Source of the DNA: Sipunculus nudus
Lineage: Eukaryota; Annelida; Sipuncula; Golfingiida; Sipunculidae
Direction of reading: 5' to 3'
Assembly (NCBI GenBank): GCA_026874595.1
Contig: CM049310.1
Location: 46,165,058 to 46,229,057 of the forward strand
DNA length: 64,000 bases
The first letter of the stretch is position 1. Each line of letters opens with the position of its first letter. The notes under the pieces were generated by a model. The model worked only from the letters and a program-made list of their open reading frames with translations, was not told where the DNA came from and did no database searches. Position numbers and translations under genes: made by a program. Below, in pieces: positions 37,601-52,600 of this stretch.

Positions 37601-40600
37601 TTGAATTCAAGCCAAAGTTTAGTTAGTTGCAGATAGCACTGTACATAATTAAAATTTATGAGATAAAGTAAATTCATTAGAGCTCATAAAGGGTACATTA
37701 ACATAATAACCACTCTTTTTTATTATGGCTGGACAGACACTGCTGATTGTAAACTGAGTTAACAGTGCCAGTCAGCCTGTTATTGGTATCTGTCGTAACG
37801 TCGTTTCACTGATATTAACAAATCAATAGCCCCCCTCTAATTCTCACGAGTAACAGCTTCCAAGGTCGGACTGAATTTAATTCGTCCTGGCAAGGACTTT
37901 GGCCGTCTCATCCAGCTCTGGACTTAAGTAGTAAGAACTGCAGACAATGTCCAAAACTGTAAGCAAATTTTTCTATAACTTTCGCAATAATATCATTCTA
38001 ATAGCATTTGAAATTACCATTGATTTGTCCAGCAGCACTGGGAGAAGAACACAGACATAAACTAGAAATTTCAAATTTGGCTTAATGACAGGTTTGAGAA
38101 AGAACTTTAAATCCTTTAATTACTTATTCCTACAATCTGTTTAAGGAAACAAGATTTTAAAAATGTCACTGATGATATCTTGAAACTGTTCAGGAAAGGA
38201 AGATGAAAGACACTAATTTCTCAGATGTAATGTTTTATTAAGAACAACTTGGTATTAATTATATTTTCAAGTTTAAACTAAATCAGATGAGACTGTACCT
38301 TTGCTGGGTATTTTCCTGGTTGGCCTGTGAGACATTTACTTTCCCTGCTGGCTTGTTAATTTTGAAGCATTTCTACACCTGTGGTAAGTAATCAACTGAA
38401 GTAGTGCCTTACACTGTAGTGTAAATATTCAACAGTAACACTTAGACTGGACAGTAATGTATCAGCCAGACACTAATACTGCACTGGTCATTGTAAATAA
38501 TTTAATTTAAGGACACCAACTGATGCATCTTAGCATTGAAATTTATCTTTACTGACTATATACATCTTTAGAGATATCTCACTTAATTGCTTCATCCCTA
38601 TATCAAGGCATTGGAGTGGGAACCAATTTTATAACTATTTATGAGGCAAAAAAAATTAATTATATGTTTTTCAGGCACCGCCCATGTCACTTTGGTCATA
38701 TATATATATATTGTGTCACCTTGTAATCTGGTGATGTGCTTGATCGCTACTAAAAAAAAATCTAAGACTCCGGCATCAGTCAGTTTCCCTCTGAATAATA
38801 CTTGGGCCATTTTGCCAAGAAATATACTTGAAAACATTGATAATTCCCCTAAAAATTTGTCCAATTAGACCTGTACTTCATTTATGATTATCTCATATTC
38901 ATTGAATAAGCACTTGGAATCTGTTTAATTTTTTTGTGATTCAATTCAAATGTAAAATTTTATCCCACAAAGAGAAATTATTTGCATATTTTCCCTGGTT
39001 TTATGCTTTGTGACCGTTCAGGGAGGTTAAACATGGTTGCCATTGTGGCCCATCAGTAGACATCTTTTCTTAACCAACGTCCACTATACTTCTTTTGTGA
39101 TTAAAATTTAAATAAGAAATATCAACAAAAATTACATACAACTTAAAGAAATTTCTGTTATAATTCTTTTTTAAACAAAGCGGCTCTTGTTTTAGCAATA
39201 CATGACCATAATGCATTTTGTTGGGGAGTCCCCGAGGTCATGGCCATTGGCTGGGCTCGCTTGTTCTGGCATTCACGGATTTTAACACCTGTAGTATTAT
39301 ATAATCTGCTTTGAATGTTAATATAACATGTAAAAGATATTAAAATGTCACTTATTTCGAAGATCCTTTCACTTTTGCCAAATTTAACCTGTGCATCGTT
39401 TATTATCTCATTAAAAAAATGCTCGAGACATACTTGTTTGTGCAATATTTCAATTAGATGTGATTTTGCATATGTGCAGATTTTCAAATCCATACCGTAA
39501 TTTTAACAACTTTTTTATAGTTAATGTCTTTTATTGGTTTAGTATCATAGTTAATGTATATTACTTGATTGTGTGCATGTTTCATCTAGCCTAAGTAATA
39601 TCTAAATGTTTGTCTTAATTTTTATTTAATGAAAATTTTTTCTCATAGTCATTTTTTTTGCAATTGCTTGCTTGTAATAGCGTTGTAGAGCACAACACTT
39701 ACACTTTACCCTTTACAAAATAAAATACTATTATTTATTTTTATTATTTTAATCATTACTTGTCATTTATAAGCCAGTGCCAGAGAAATAATTTATGATA
39801 TTCTATGCTATTTTCACTGTAAAAAAATAAAATAAAAAGCTGCCCGCCCACATAATTTAAAAAAAGTGCCTGAGAAACATATTTTTATTTTTTTTTTGCC
39901 TAAGTAATGGCTTTTTTTTTGTATATACAATATAATAATGACAATCATACACACTTATATAGTTTATAATTATATAATTATAAGAACCATGATTATCAAG
40001 TTTTATGTTTTTCTAGAATTAGTCCAGGTGTATAAATGCAGATACGACACAGCTGAAACATACAGCCCCTCTGTTTACTGTGTATGTTGTGATATCTTTC
40101 ACATCAAATAGATTGTAAATTTGAAAATATTCTTAATACTTTTATGTGTATTTCTGTATGATTCTGTCATTGCCAAATGTTATATTTTAATTAAAAGTTT
40201 GCTCAACATTTTCATAATGTTCAAGTATTGATCTTTTTACTGTTATCATCAGTCCGTGAAACTGTACTGTTAACTGGAATGAAATTCTTTCCAAATACAG
40301 GACCCAGCTCTGTTTATCATCACATGGCCATCTTCCCCCACAATGAGTAGACAGTGCCCTCACAGGCCAGAGTCCTACCTTGAGAAATTAATCTTTCCCT
40401 GTTGCCCCAACTATGTGAACAAAAAATTCCAATGATATTTGTCAGTTTTCCCAGACAATTTACAGAAGAAATATGAATTTTTATTGTTTTTGTGATTTGC
40501 AAAACATGACAGGGAAGAAAAATTATCCTGAAGATAAGATAAATGATGTTAAACGTAGACAGGGATGCTTCTGAATTAGCTGACCCAGCAATATTTTCCT

Positions 40601-43600
40601 TGCACCTTGTTTGTTACTGCATAATGGGAGTAAACATTATGTGTTTGTTATTGGTGTTCAAATGTATAATACTTCGAGGTTATTTCAGTAAATATAACAC
40701 TAGTTATAATCAAAATAAGACCGTATCAATGAAATCTAAGTAGATAACACATAGTTCTGTTTAAGTTAAAAACATCGCACAAATCAAATTTGATTATACA
40801 TAGTCAGGACCTGTTTGGTTGGTCATTACATTTACACAAATCAAATAAGGTCTAAAATTGTACCCATGCTATACATAACCTGTGATATCCAATATAAGAG
40901 GTGAGTCTGGATATCATGTACCAGTTTATCCTTCTACCTAGATATACAAGTGAGCATAACAGGTTTACATAGTTTCAGATAACTGTGGTATGTTGCCATG
41001 ACATTGTCTTTGTTTCTACAGTGTTTCTGTCACCCATTTGTCATCCATCCAACCACAGACTGTATCAGATAAATGTCATGTCCATGGATAATCCGTAAAA
41101 CAATAAATCAGGCTGACAGTGAATCAATGAATATTTATGAAGCCTATATTTCCATCTATTTTGAAATAAGTGTACTATCTGTATACTGACCTTCGAGAAA
41201 ATATAGGCAGCCACAGATGTTGGATGAGGATCTAATGCAAACATTTTTGCATTATTTTCCTGCCTCACAAGAATGGGAATTAAAAGAGATTTGCTTTGCT
41301 TTTCCATCTCTCTGCCTATTTTTAAATATTTAATAATTATGAATCATCTTTTCCTGTAAGCATTGTTGAATTATATTTCATATACAGAGGTACAGAGGTG
41401 TTTTTACTCCCTTAATTATCCCCCACATACACCCCACTCACCATCAAGTCCTTCCACCTGTGGAGTGGGAATGTTATGGCAACTGTATACTTTATATAAA
41501 ATTTAAAAAAATATTTTGGTTTAATAAAAAAAGATGGCCTCTAATATGACATATGTGTAATCTGCTGAACTGTCAATAGCTTTTTAAAATGCCAGCCATT
41601 GATCATGGTAATAGTATGGATCTTATATTCACAAACTGCTTACATACTTCAATTTCAACATTTTGAAACACATGGTCAGATCATAATATAATATTTACAA
41701 CAATTTCTTCAATCATATCAACCAACCATGGTACCTCTTCTTCTTAGACTTTATCTCGATTTGATATAAATTTAGATTTTTACCTTCAAGGTCAACTTCA
41801 GCTGAGCACAGTGACCCATGAGTCCCTTGTATTTTTTGGTATTAGTAACTCTGTAGTTACCTTTTTATGTTATTTGAATAAAACCACTTTTGTATGTTTA
41901 TTCAGAATCAACGTAAGCATGTTTGTAATTATAACAATAGTATCTGAGCCTTGTGTTAACTTCCTCATTGTGAACTCAAATTAAATGCATTTTATGTTTG
42001 ATTTTACATGATAAATAAACTGTACGTAAGGATTTTTTCCTGAGCCTCTTCATCACGCATGTTTGTATGTGTTACTACGGTGATAAGAAGATTCTCGGGG
42101 GAGTAGTTTCTTGTGAGAGCATATTGATTTGTGATCAAACACACCATGAGTAGGAAATCAGAGACTCCATGGTTGAAGCCCTGGCCTTCAGGACCTAAGA
42201 TCAATCTTTGTCTAACCTAGTTTTTGATTTGCAGAACTGTAAGGCAGGTTTCCTCTGGCAAAAAAGTGTGAAAGGGATAAAATCTTCATCCATGTCTGTA
42301 TGAAATTCTATCTTTATTTTTTTTTAAATATTTTTTGTTGGAGGTAACAGCCTCAATTTTTTAACACTAGCTTAACCAAGTGTATGTTCATCTGCAGAAC
42401 TTACCCTGGATGGGGGTTGACTGTGAAAAATCTCACCACCACAGCTGAGATTTGGACTCGCCCTTCCTGGCTTTGAGTCCTGTGCTCTACGTCTGAGCCA
42501 CAGAAGCCAGTGTGACCTTTATTGTTTATTGTTATTTTGAATTTCAGTAAAACTGAGAGAGGCAAGTTTTAGTTGATTAACTTTTTATTTGACCTGGATC
42601 AAGAAGTGGATGAAGAATCAATCTTAGAATGTTAGGACGTCTGTGTGTTTGTCATGCTCAACCTATTTCAAAATGTTATTGATATATTAAATAGTACATA
42701 TAGATAGGTGCGGTCATCACTTGGACAAGAATATGTTGGTTAAGTGTTGAAACAGTCTTGATAAAAAGAGGTACTGGTGGAGGTGTGTGCTCTCTAGGTA
42801 CTCTCTCGCTCAGTGTTTTTATTAATACAGCTCCAAATGCAAATCATTTTCTTAAACTACTGGTAATAAAGTAATAAAATTTGGATTTATAGCCATATCA
42901 CTCAAAAGCGAAATGTGCAAATACTCAACTGGAGGATATTTAAACACAACAGCTTATTACCCCCCCCCCCCCCCCCCCCCATTGAACACACTTGTCATCG
43001 TTCGTGACACTCAGGTGTGGCCACAGAGGTGGAGGGTAACCAGAGTCAATTAAAATAAAGATAGTGGTGTATGTGTCATTGCATTCAAAAGCTGTATTTA
43101 AAGGTGTCTTTTTTGCAACAACTGCATTTATGCACACAGCCTAGTTTTCTGTGTTACTACCTTACTGAAAAAAAACATTGACTGTTCCAGCCAGCACATA
43201 TTCACTAGATTATGATACTATTTAACCTGTCAATTTTTAAACGATATATAATGTTTTGGTCCAGTGTTCCATGGAATGGTTTGAATCTACTATAGACAAC
43301 CAGTTAAAAATAATTTTGAACATCACTTTCTTCAACAATGACCTGAAAATATATCTTGCCATGAAAGATTGCTTATCAGATAAAATTTTTGCTGAAATAT
43401 ATAATGTTTATCAGCATAAGAAAGGCACATGCTAAATCTGTTTGGACCAGTAATGGCAAACAGAGAGAAAAAGAGATGATCTCCTCAGAAAAATTAAGGT
43501 GTTTCTTTGTTCTCTAGCACTTGTTGCACCTCCTACATTCACCAAGCAAATACCAAGGTCGTGCACATTTAAAAGGCATTCGGGTGTCAGTAATTTTCCA

Positions 43601-46600
43601 AGAGTGTCAGCTGAGCATCATGACCCATTCGTCACTTCTCTGTATTTCAGGAGGAGCTTTGGTAAAATGTGGACAGACAGAACAAAAGCTGGGCCAGGCA
43701 GAGAGGGACTTCATGCAGTCAGCAGCTAATAATTTCCTGCAGCCATTGAAAGCATTCCTGGATGGAGACATGAAGACAGTGCAGGTATTAAGGCTTAGAA
43801 TTCTTGCATATCCCCAGTGAAATGCTGTATTATATAAAATCCTAAGCCGTAACTATAACACGAAACCCCCAATAAATTGGGCCTGTGTCAAAAACCCCTA
43901 TCTATCTATCATTTTAATAATGTAAAGGAAAGCTTATACAATTTGCTTTTTCCTGAATCCAGTTGGTGCATATCTTCGACATTTGATATTAATAGGTTTT
44001 TTGGGAAACAATTAAGCCAGTATTACCAATATCTTTCATATTCTTGAAATTTGTTTGTCAAGGACAAATTTCTCAGATCTCACAAAAAAATTGTCCTTAT
44101 ACCCTAGCTTTAGAGTAAGAAACCATTTGGCCATTCATTATTTTACTGTCAACTAAAATATTTACAAAAACATCATTTGTTGCTGGCTGTTCAAAGGGAA
44201 AATGCATGATGTTTGCTAACAAGTGTGTTGTGTAGTATAATGTGAAACTGAACCTTGGAGTAATACTGTTTGAAATACACCCCTTGTGCAATGGTTATGC
44301 ACTGCACTCGTCTGAATTTGAAGCTGGATGCACAATGCAATACCACACTCTAATTGATCTGATTGCAATTCTTTGTTTTACAAAACAAGGGTTTAAACAA
44401 TGTAGATTTAGAATGAGTGCAGTATATAACCACTGCATGAGGGGTGTACTGGGGAAATACAGGCAGAGAGTGTATTTGATGCTTCTGTGACAGATAGAGA
44501 TGATATTGGCTTAGAGCATGGAGGTTAATTGAATGGTAACCATTTTGACAGCACTTCTTTCTGAACTTGTCCTAATTAAGTCCAACTATTTTCTGGGAGG
44601 CCTACTTGATTTAGTTTTTTGAAGATAGGTAGAGCTATTTTCACCATCTTCCAACCTGATATCAGATGCACAAATCAGGACCTCCCAAAGACATGTTGCT
44701 GCCATCTGCTGGGTACTTTTTTCACTACTTCTGTGAAACATAATACATCATATGAAGTAGAATTTGGTCAGATCATATCTAAGTTTGTTTTCTTTTTCAA
44801 GAAGGAACGCCGCCTACTTGAGACAAAACGTCTTGACCTTGATGCGGCTAAAAATAAACTGAGGAGGGCCAAATCTCAAGCGTCCAAGGAACAGGTAAGT
44901 CACCAATTAATAACAATTTAATTAACATGTTACCCTGAGTGCTCAAAATCATTGTCCACTGTGCTACAGTAGCTTCAATCTTGATTGTTCTATTGATATG
45001 ACTAACCTATCAGCAAATGCTGTGTTTTCCTAATGGCTTGCTGATGAGAACTGATTCATGTATGAGTGTCTTGTTTCTGGGAAACACCTTTGCTACCTCA
45101 GCAGTTATCAGCATGTAATTATCAAAGATCTCTTAATATTCAATGTAGTATGAATAACTATGTTTTGAATGATAATTGTAAAATGCAGTCCGATCCATGA
45201 AGCATATATTGATTAAAACATATCTTCCAGTTGGGCTGAATATTTATTTTGGTATTTCATAAGCTGCCAGAGAATTTCTTGCAGAAGTTTAATGTTAAAT
45301 CTGCTTCAGATAAAGTAGCAGTTATTATTTTTAAAGCTAGGAATCAGTCAGCTTGTTTCACTGAAAAAACAGCTTGATGGAGAAGTGAATGTAAAATAGT
45401 ACACAATTTTGTCATGTAGTGCCACTTGATATTATCATTGAGTAATTTTAAATAAAAAATTTAAATTGAAAATAAGATATTTAGCTGTGGTATACCAAAA
45501 CATATTCAGATAAATAATTGGTAACTTAATCTTTTCACTGAAACAGAATACATTCAAGGCAGGAGACATGTCTGAGATAAAAAATTATTACATTAGTTAT
45601 AACTTCATTTGTTTATAATGTATATGATGTATGTAATTTCCTTGCACCCATTTTAAGCCGGAGGACGTTACCCTTGCTCTGACTGAGGTCAGCCTCTCTT
45701 TCAAATTGAATGTCTAGTGACTCGTTATGTGAATCACTTATGTCCTGTACTGCACTGTATTGTATTGTACTGTAGAGCTAGCTTCACTAGGTTTTAGTCC
45801 AATAAATCTTCAGGTATGCTGCCAGTCTGCTTTAGGATTTTTTACTTACAGGTAAACTTGATAGATGAGATGTCTCAGGTGCAGGTAATCATTGTGGCTA
45901 CATCTTCTAAGAGACCCCCATAGACCCGCTTGGGCTGTTGTTTTTGGTATTCTGAATATCATAAGCAGACCCACTGAAGTATGTGACCCAACATAAATGG
46001 CACTTGTTTAATCAAAATGGCCAATGAGGATTTTTATGTTAAAGACAGTGTATTAACAGGGCAGGCCAAAGTGTCTTATATAGACCACTACATTAGCCAG
46101 TTTTGCTGAATTAACTCACTGGAGGTCACATAGTTTGGCTATATTACCCGAAAACCCAGACCTGATAACTGCATGACACCCCAGATGCAAGGCTTAGCCA
46201 GAACAGTCAAAATAGAGAACAAAACTTGGCTTTCAATGACTGTGCACTTGCCTTTATATATGGGGTAAATCTCCTAGGACAAACTGGCTCCAGATAGAAT
46301 CCCCCAGCATTAAATCCTACCAGACAGAACTGCCCTGGATAGAATCTCCTGGGTCAGGACCATTTGGACAAAATGCCATGAGTACATATCCCTTTGGACA
46401 AAATGCCATGAGTACATATCCCTTTGGACAAAATGCCATGAGTAAATATCCCTTTGACAAAATGCTATGAGTAAATATCCCTTTGACAAAATGCTATGAG
46501 TAAATATCCCTTTGGACAAAATGCCATTAGTAAATATCCCTTTGGATAAAATGCCAAGAGTAAATATTCCTTTGGACAAAATGCCATGAATAAATATCCC

Positions 46601-49600
46601 TTTGGACAAAATGCCATGGGTCATTGTCCCTTAGGACAAAATTCCACAAGTCAGTATCCCTGAGGACAAAATACCATGAGTAAATATCCCTTTGGACAAA
46701 ATGCCATGAGTAAATATCCCTTTGGACAAAATGCCATGAATAAATATCCCTTTGGACAAAATGCCATGAGTAAATATCCTTTGGACAAAATGCCATGAGT
46801 AAATATCCCTTTGGACCAAATTCCATGAGTAAATATCCCTTTGGACAAAATGCCATGAGTAAATATCCCTTTGGACAAAATTCCACAAGTTAGTATCCTT
46901 GAGGACAAAATACCACAGGTCAGAGTCCACCAAAGACCTATGGGAAAATAATTATGTGTAGACAGAACAAGGAAATGAATTGCATTTCCTTTTGGTGTTG
47001 GGACTGTCAATTAGGGATGTTGGCTTTAATGAGCTATTGCTTAGGTTTACATGTACCATATGAAATTTTGAGAATTACACCCACTCAGAAATTTCAGGGG
47101 AAAACATGCCAGAGAGGATTTTTTTACAGGAATTCTCAAGAATATGAAGGCTTAATTGCAATGAGGGGGCCAGATGAATTATACTACAAGCATGCTATAT
47201 AGATTCAAATGTCATTGCTGTTGTGTGGTCAGTTTTATCAAATTAATCTTCACATATCTCTCATAATCAACTGGTGGTGCAGTTTCTTTTTTGTGGTTTC
47301 CATCCTATGGTCACGTTTGATACTTTCTCAGAATAGTTCATATACCAGGAGGTGTGAAGCATATTTATTGACTCTCATCAGTCTCCTCCCATGTCTCTTC
47401 GGGCTCATTACCAGTAATTGACCACCATAGTCCCTGTAGGTTTGTCTGATTCTTTCCGCAAGAAATGCATGGATATACCAACAGAAAGGGTAGTGGAAGG
47501 TCCCACATTCCAAAGTCCTATGGAAATTTGTTTTCTTTCCACAGGGTGGAGAATAATCAATTATGCTAATATCATCAGTTATTTGAGATCAGAAGGAGTT
47601 TCAGGATCTTGATTGAAATTGCATTTTGCACCTCTGAGTTTTGCTGGTTTTGAAGGAAAGCCCTCAGGTCTATAGTCTATTTCTAGAAACACCAGCCTCA
47701 GTGTCCAAGCCCCATGAGAACCATTCTATAATGGTCTCTCTTTTTCCAGTGCCCACTTTATTTTATTTAAATCTGTATTTCAACCTGACAGACTTGTTTT
47801 CTTCACAGCACATAGAGAGAGATATAAATAGTCAAAACTCTGTTAGTGGTTACTTGGACAAGGCACTCTGTTCAGCTTAGAGAGCAATTTGTCATTTTCC
47901 ATTGCTGTAGTTGGCAAATAATTTGAGCATATGGAGCTTTACTTTGGGGTCAGGCAAAGACTAATTGGTTCTGCATTTATTCTTACCCAATACCAGTTAT
48001 ATCAGTTTATTGGGCTGTTCCAGGGCTGTTAAAGCCTGCCTTGACTATATTGATAAATGGCTTATTCGTTAACCGTGCCTCAACAGCTAAGCACTTCTGC
48101 AGAATTATTGTATTGACACTAATTCAAAGGTTAATGGAAACTTATTCCATTGTTCAGCAATCCCTTTGCCATTTATAGATCATGAGCAGCACACTGTTAT
48201 GATCTCATCAAGCAACAGATTGATAATTTTTACCTTGAAAAACACACAGGGAAGCTGTGAAAGCTCTCTTATTGTCTCATTATGATAACTGCATGGGAAA
48301 ATATTGTGCTTATTCCATAAAGCTCATCTCCTTAACCTTGTAGACTCATGCTGTGCCCGCACATTGGTTGTCTTATTTATAGCATAAAACCTAGGAATCT
48401 TGTTAGCATATAGATAAATTGATGTGATAGTTTGCTTGTCAAGGTTATTGTATTATTAATGTAAAACTATCATTTCTGTTCTAATTGTGGTAAAAACGTT
48501 TGTTTAGTTTGTTTATGACCAACAGCTTAAAACTCCATAGATATTGTTTATCTTCTCCACACAAATACATTGGTTGGACAGCTTTCTTGTGTTTATTAAT
48601 TACCTGAAACTCAGCTAAGATTTTTTTTTCTTTTTAATATATATATATATATAAAGCTTGCATGGCTTCAATATGATTAAATGTTTTAACAACTAGTTGT
48701 GATAATTTTTTCTGTAGTGCACACACAATGGAATTGTTTTTCTTGTTTGACTTGATTGTATATTTAATTATTTGATACAGAGGTGAGTCAGATGTCATCT
48801 TTTCACTCTTTCATATATAGTGATGAGATGTTCTGATGTTTAATAAAGCAAGTTTATACTTAAGAAATGTATCTGTCCACAAACCTTATATTTGCCATAG
48901 CTTGATTCTCTTGTTATCAATTTAAAAAACAAGATGGTAAGTTTATTGTGTTTTGTTGCTCCAGAGCCCATCATTTCTTTATTTGCACACTGGCGATGTC
49001 AGTGTGTGCCTGAGGCAACAGTTTCATCGTTGAGAATACTGAGTTTTCATATGTATAGCTCTAGGTAATTGCATAAAATGATAGATTTTCATGATAGATA
49101 AGGTCATTGTGCAAGATATTCTTGTAGATATCATTAAGTCCACTGCACCAGACCAGTGCTGGCTGCCAAGTATAAGCACACAGTCTGATGCTGAGTGAGA
49201 TATCATCCATGTATAAGATTACATACACTGTGTTACTGCAGCTGTTGTTAGTATTGATCTCTATCTGTCGCTTACCCAGCATGCCTGCATGTCTGTTATC
49301 ATATTATCCTGTTCCCAAGACCAGTCACTTGTTGTTGATCTATGGTTTTGTCCAAAGTAAGAGTAGATATTTAACTAGTGGTATATAAAGTAGTCATGTT
49401 TCTCCAGGAAAGTAAAACTAAGAATATGTTTTCATGTTATTTTTTATTTTCATATTTTTATTTATTTTTTATATATATTTTAAGAATATCTATATTTATT
49501 TATTTTTATCATTTTTTAACATCCTTTTTTTAGTCAAATTCTATTTTGTTTATTTATTCATGATAATATTTTGACTATTTTCAACATTTTTTCTTTACAT

Positions 49601-52600
49601 TTTCATATATTTATTATTTATATCATGCACTGTCCTAAGTATATTTCTCACTTTATCTTTCATATAATTTCTTGCATGTCTTGTGTTGTTTTGTAATGAA
49701 TATTTCTTTGACTCTGAATTTGTTAATTCAATACATTTAGGAAGACAAATATACCAATGTGAAAATAATAAACAACTGTCAACTTAAATTAACTGCAGCA
49801 CCCTTTTTGGGGTATCACAGAAGTACCAAAATCTCTTGTATCTTTTTACTTTATCTTTTATCTTTATCACATAATTTTCTCACATTTTTAATTGTAATGT
49901 GTTTTTTATGCAAAATGTATTCTAATATTGCATATATAATGTCTGAAGTTTTACTTGTCACCTTGAACACGGGTATAGTTAGCATATTCAGACATAAGTT
50001 ATGGTTATTTTTATCTGTAGACAGTTCTTTTTTTGCACACTAAGTTGAGGATAGGTTTGGATACAGAGAAACTGAGGTATCTCATGCTTTAAAAGCTAAA
50101 CAATGACAGTTGTTGTCAAAAGGAAAAAATATAAAGATGCAGGGTTATCCTAGGGGTAAAGAAGTTTGTGTGGACGCAGATACATAATTGACACCGTTAT
50201 TTATTTTCTTCCTCTCTTGCCGCCATCTCTGCAGGATGACCTTGTAGCAAAAGTAAGTGAAGCGGTCTTGGCTTGTCTGTATCATTGTAGAATCACTTTT
50301 CGTCATGCAGAGAGGAGCGTGGACTGCCACGTTGTCCTGTCTCACTGGGTTTGCGTATTATTGATTTCTTTGAATGTTTATGGTATCTTAAGTTATGTTT
50401 GAGCCTTGTTGGGTATTTCTGTCAGACAGTGTTTTTCTTTTCAATCATTTTCTGTCTGTCTGTGTGTCTGTCTGTGTTTTAAAAAAATTATTTTGTTGCT
50501 TTGAGTCCTTCAGCAGTGGCTGGTGCTTCAGATGCTCCATCTGTTTATATTTTCCTTTTCTTTTGCATCATGCATGTCACATATACAATAACCCAACTTA
50601 TTACAAAGTCAACAGCACTTTCTTCCAAACTATTTTCCAATATATTTATATAAATCTGGACTTTTCTATAAACCTCTTTTGTATTATTACATTTAAATCC
50701 ACATTTCGATGCCTAGAAACACTTCACAAAATAAAATCCATGTCAACATCATTAAGATATAACTCAGATGGTTGATTTCAAATTTGTTTTAAAATCCACA
50801 AGATCATGCTTCCAGTAAGTTCCTGAACTTGCCTTTAATTACTTTACAAACAATTAAAATTTTGCAAAGTCATGATCTCAGAAATACACAACCTCCTACT
50901 GTATAAAGCAAACACAAGTAAGGGTCCTCTTTGACTAGGTGGAAACATTCTTTATGAACATGTTTTTGATATTTCATTACTAAATATTCAGACTCCGGTC
51001 TTGTTATGATGATTATTAGTAGTCCATACATGCTACCTTTGTGTTTAACAATCAATTTTATACTAATTGAAACCTCATCTGTACAAATTTTAAGGTTAAC
51101 TTGATGATTTTCAGTATCACTCCAGGAAATGCATACTAGTATTTGTTAAAAAGCCATTTTAGAAGAAGTACAGTCAGATTAAACATTTTAAAAAAATTAC
51201 ATTATGAATCATAATCATAATCATCATTTTGTATTAAACAAATTATTTGAAAAATATTCAGATTGATAATTGATTTCATTTATCATTGTTACAGTATTAT
51301 ATAAATCATTAACTATTTTGCAGAAAGCTGCATTCATTCTGATGACTGCATCCTTTTGAATAAAACATGTTGAAATAACACAGCTTGTGTTGACAAGCAG
51401 CCATGACTCATGATGTACCGGCTGTCTACTCATAACTGGAGCCATTCAGTATTGTTATTTAGGATATGTACAAAAAATCCACCTACCTACCCATATTGCC
51501 TTCTATTGTGTTTCTTTATGAACGGTCTTGCTGCTAGCCTGCTCATATATTGATATCTAAATAAGTTAGAATGTGGATATTTAGAGGTTTATTTTTCTGA
51601 CAAATTCCAAATAAAATACCATACCTGTTATCAAGAAGTTCATGGATTGGAGATCAGTATTTTTTAGAAGTGTTACTGTTTTTGGTTGATATATTATATT
51701 AATTGGAGTTTATTGTACAGATATTTAATACATAGGAATAATATCTTGAACAGGTGATATGAAATATCTTACATGTATGATAATTACATTATAACTTTGC
51801 TTTAAAACATTAATATCTTAATTAAAAACATCTGAAAGTTGGTTTTGTGTCAGTATTTTACTCATTTATTGTGCATGAAAAATACTACTGATTTGCAAAA
51901 TAACATACATATTTTGATATTTCATAAATATGCAGAGACTTATTTAATAAAATTATCATATATTAAACTTATCATGTGCAAGTTTATCTTTACTTTCCTG
52001 ACAATAACAGGATTATCCTCTATCAGGGATAACTTAATATCAGTTTATTCATCAGTACTAGTCTGATATATGATAAACATAACATGAAAAAAATGGATAT
52101 ATCAGACCTATTTATACTGTAATCCCTTAATATACAGGCACAGTGACATGGAGAAAGCAGATATTATGATATCTATTGAATAAAAACTCACATTATAATG
52201 CGCTGATTACAAGCCATCCAAACTGTCAATAGCAGACATTCTTGGTCAGCAATGTGCAACATTTGTTGGAAATGACATGCAATATTATCGTCTGTATGGC
52301 TGGAAACTTTGGCTGCATGGGTCAGTTGCCAGTAGATTCATTGCCTGATTAGACCATACAATTTACTTAATGACTGGTCAATACATGACAGGGGACTACC
52401 AGTTCTGCCAGTAACCCCTGCTCAGTCCACCAGGCTGAACAAAGGTCATATCTCCAGTGATGTGGTTCAATAAATATGATTTGGAGAATTTGCAAATCTC
52501 TTCTGGCAGAAAATATATTTTCCTTATTAGTTCTCTTGGAATATATGTACTCTTTATTTTTATCTTGTGTACATTGAACTCAGAAACCCATACATGCTAC

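Larger units (their letters stand above)
29893..43650 (+). other. Endophilin-B intron 3
   Basis: 13.8 kb. It holds SINE sequence (34082-34300, 42400-42519), a tandem array with Helentron-like insertion H2 (34455-36193), TIR element T (38641-39904) and a 21-nt C run (42960-42980). The stretches 30000-33480, 36200-38600 and 40750-42200 are AT-rich sequence in which I see no gene. Confidence 0.7.

Noticed and set aside
39158-39493. 111-codon minus-strand frame inside a TIR element
   Set aside because: No transposase motif visible and not preserved as an open frame in the other long copy, so treated as part of the repeat.
46310-47010. Several overlapping minus-strand open frames of 100-119 codons with a 10-residue repeat
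   Set aside because: They follow from a stop-free 30-bp tandem repeat and are open in three frames at once; no start, splice or homology evidence.
50395-50775. 126-codon plus-strand open frame with hydrophobic, Cys-rich translation
   Set aside because: Translation of T-rich intronic DNA; biased composition, no domain, and it lies in endophilin-B intron 5.
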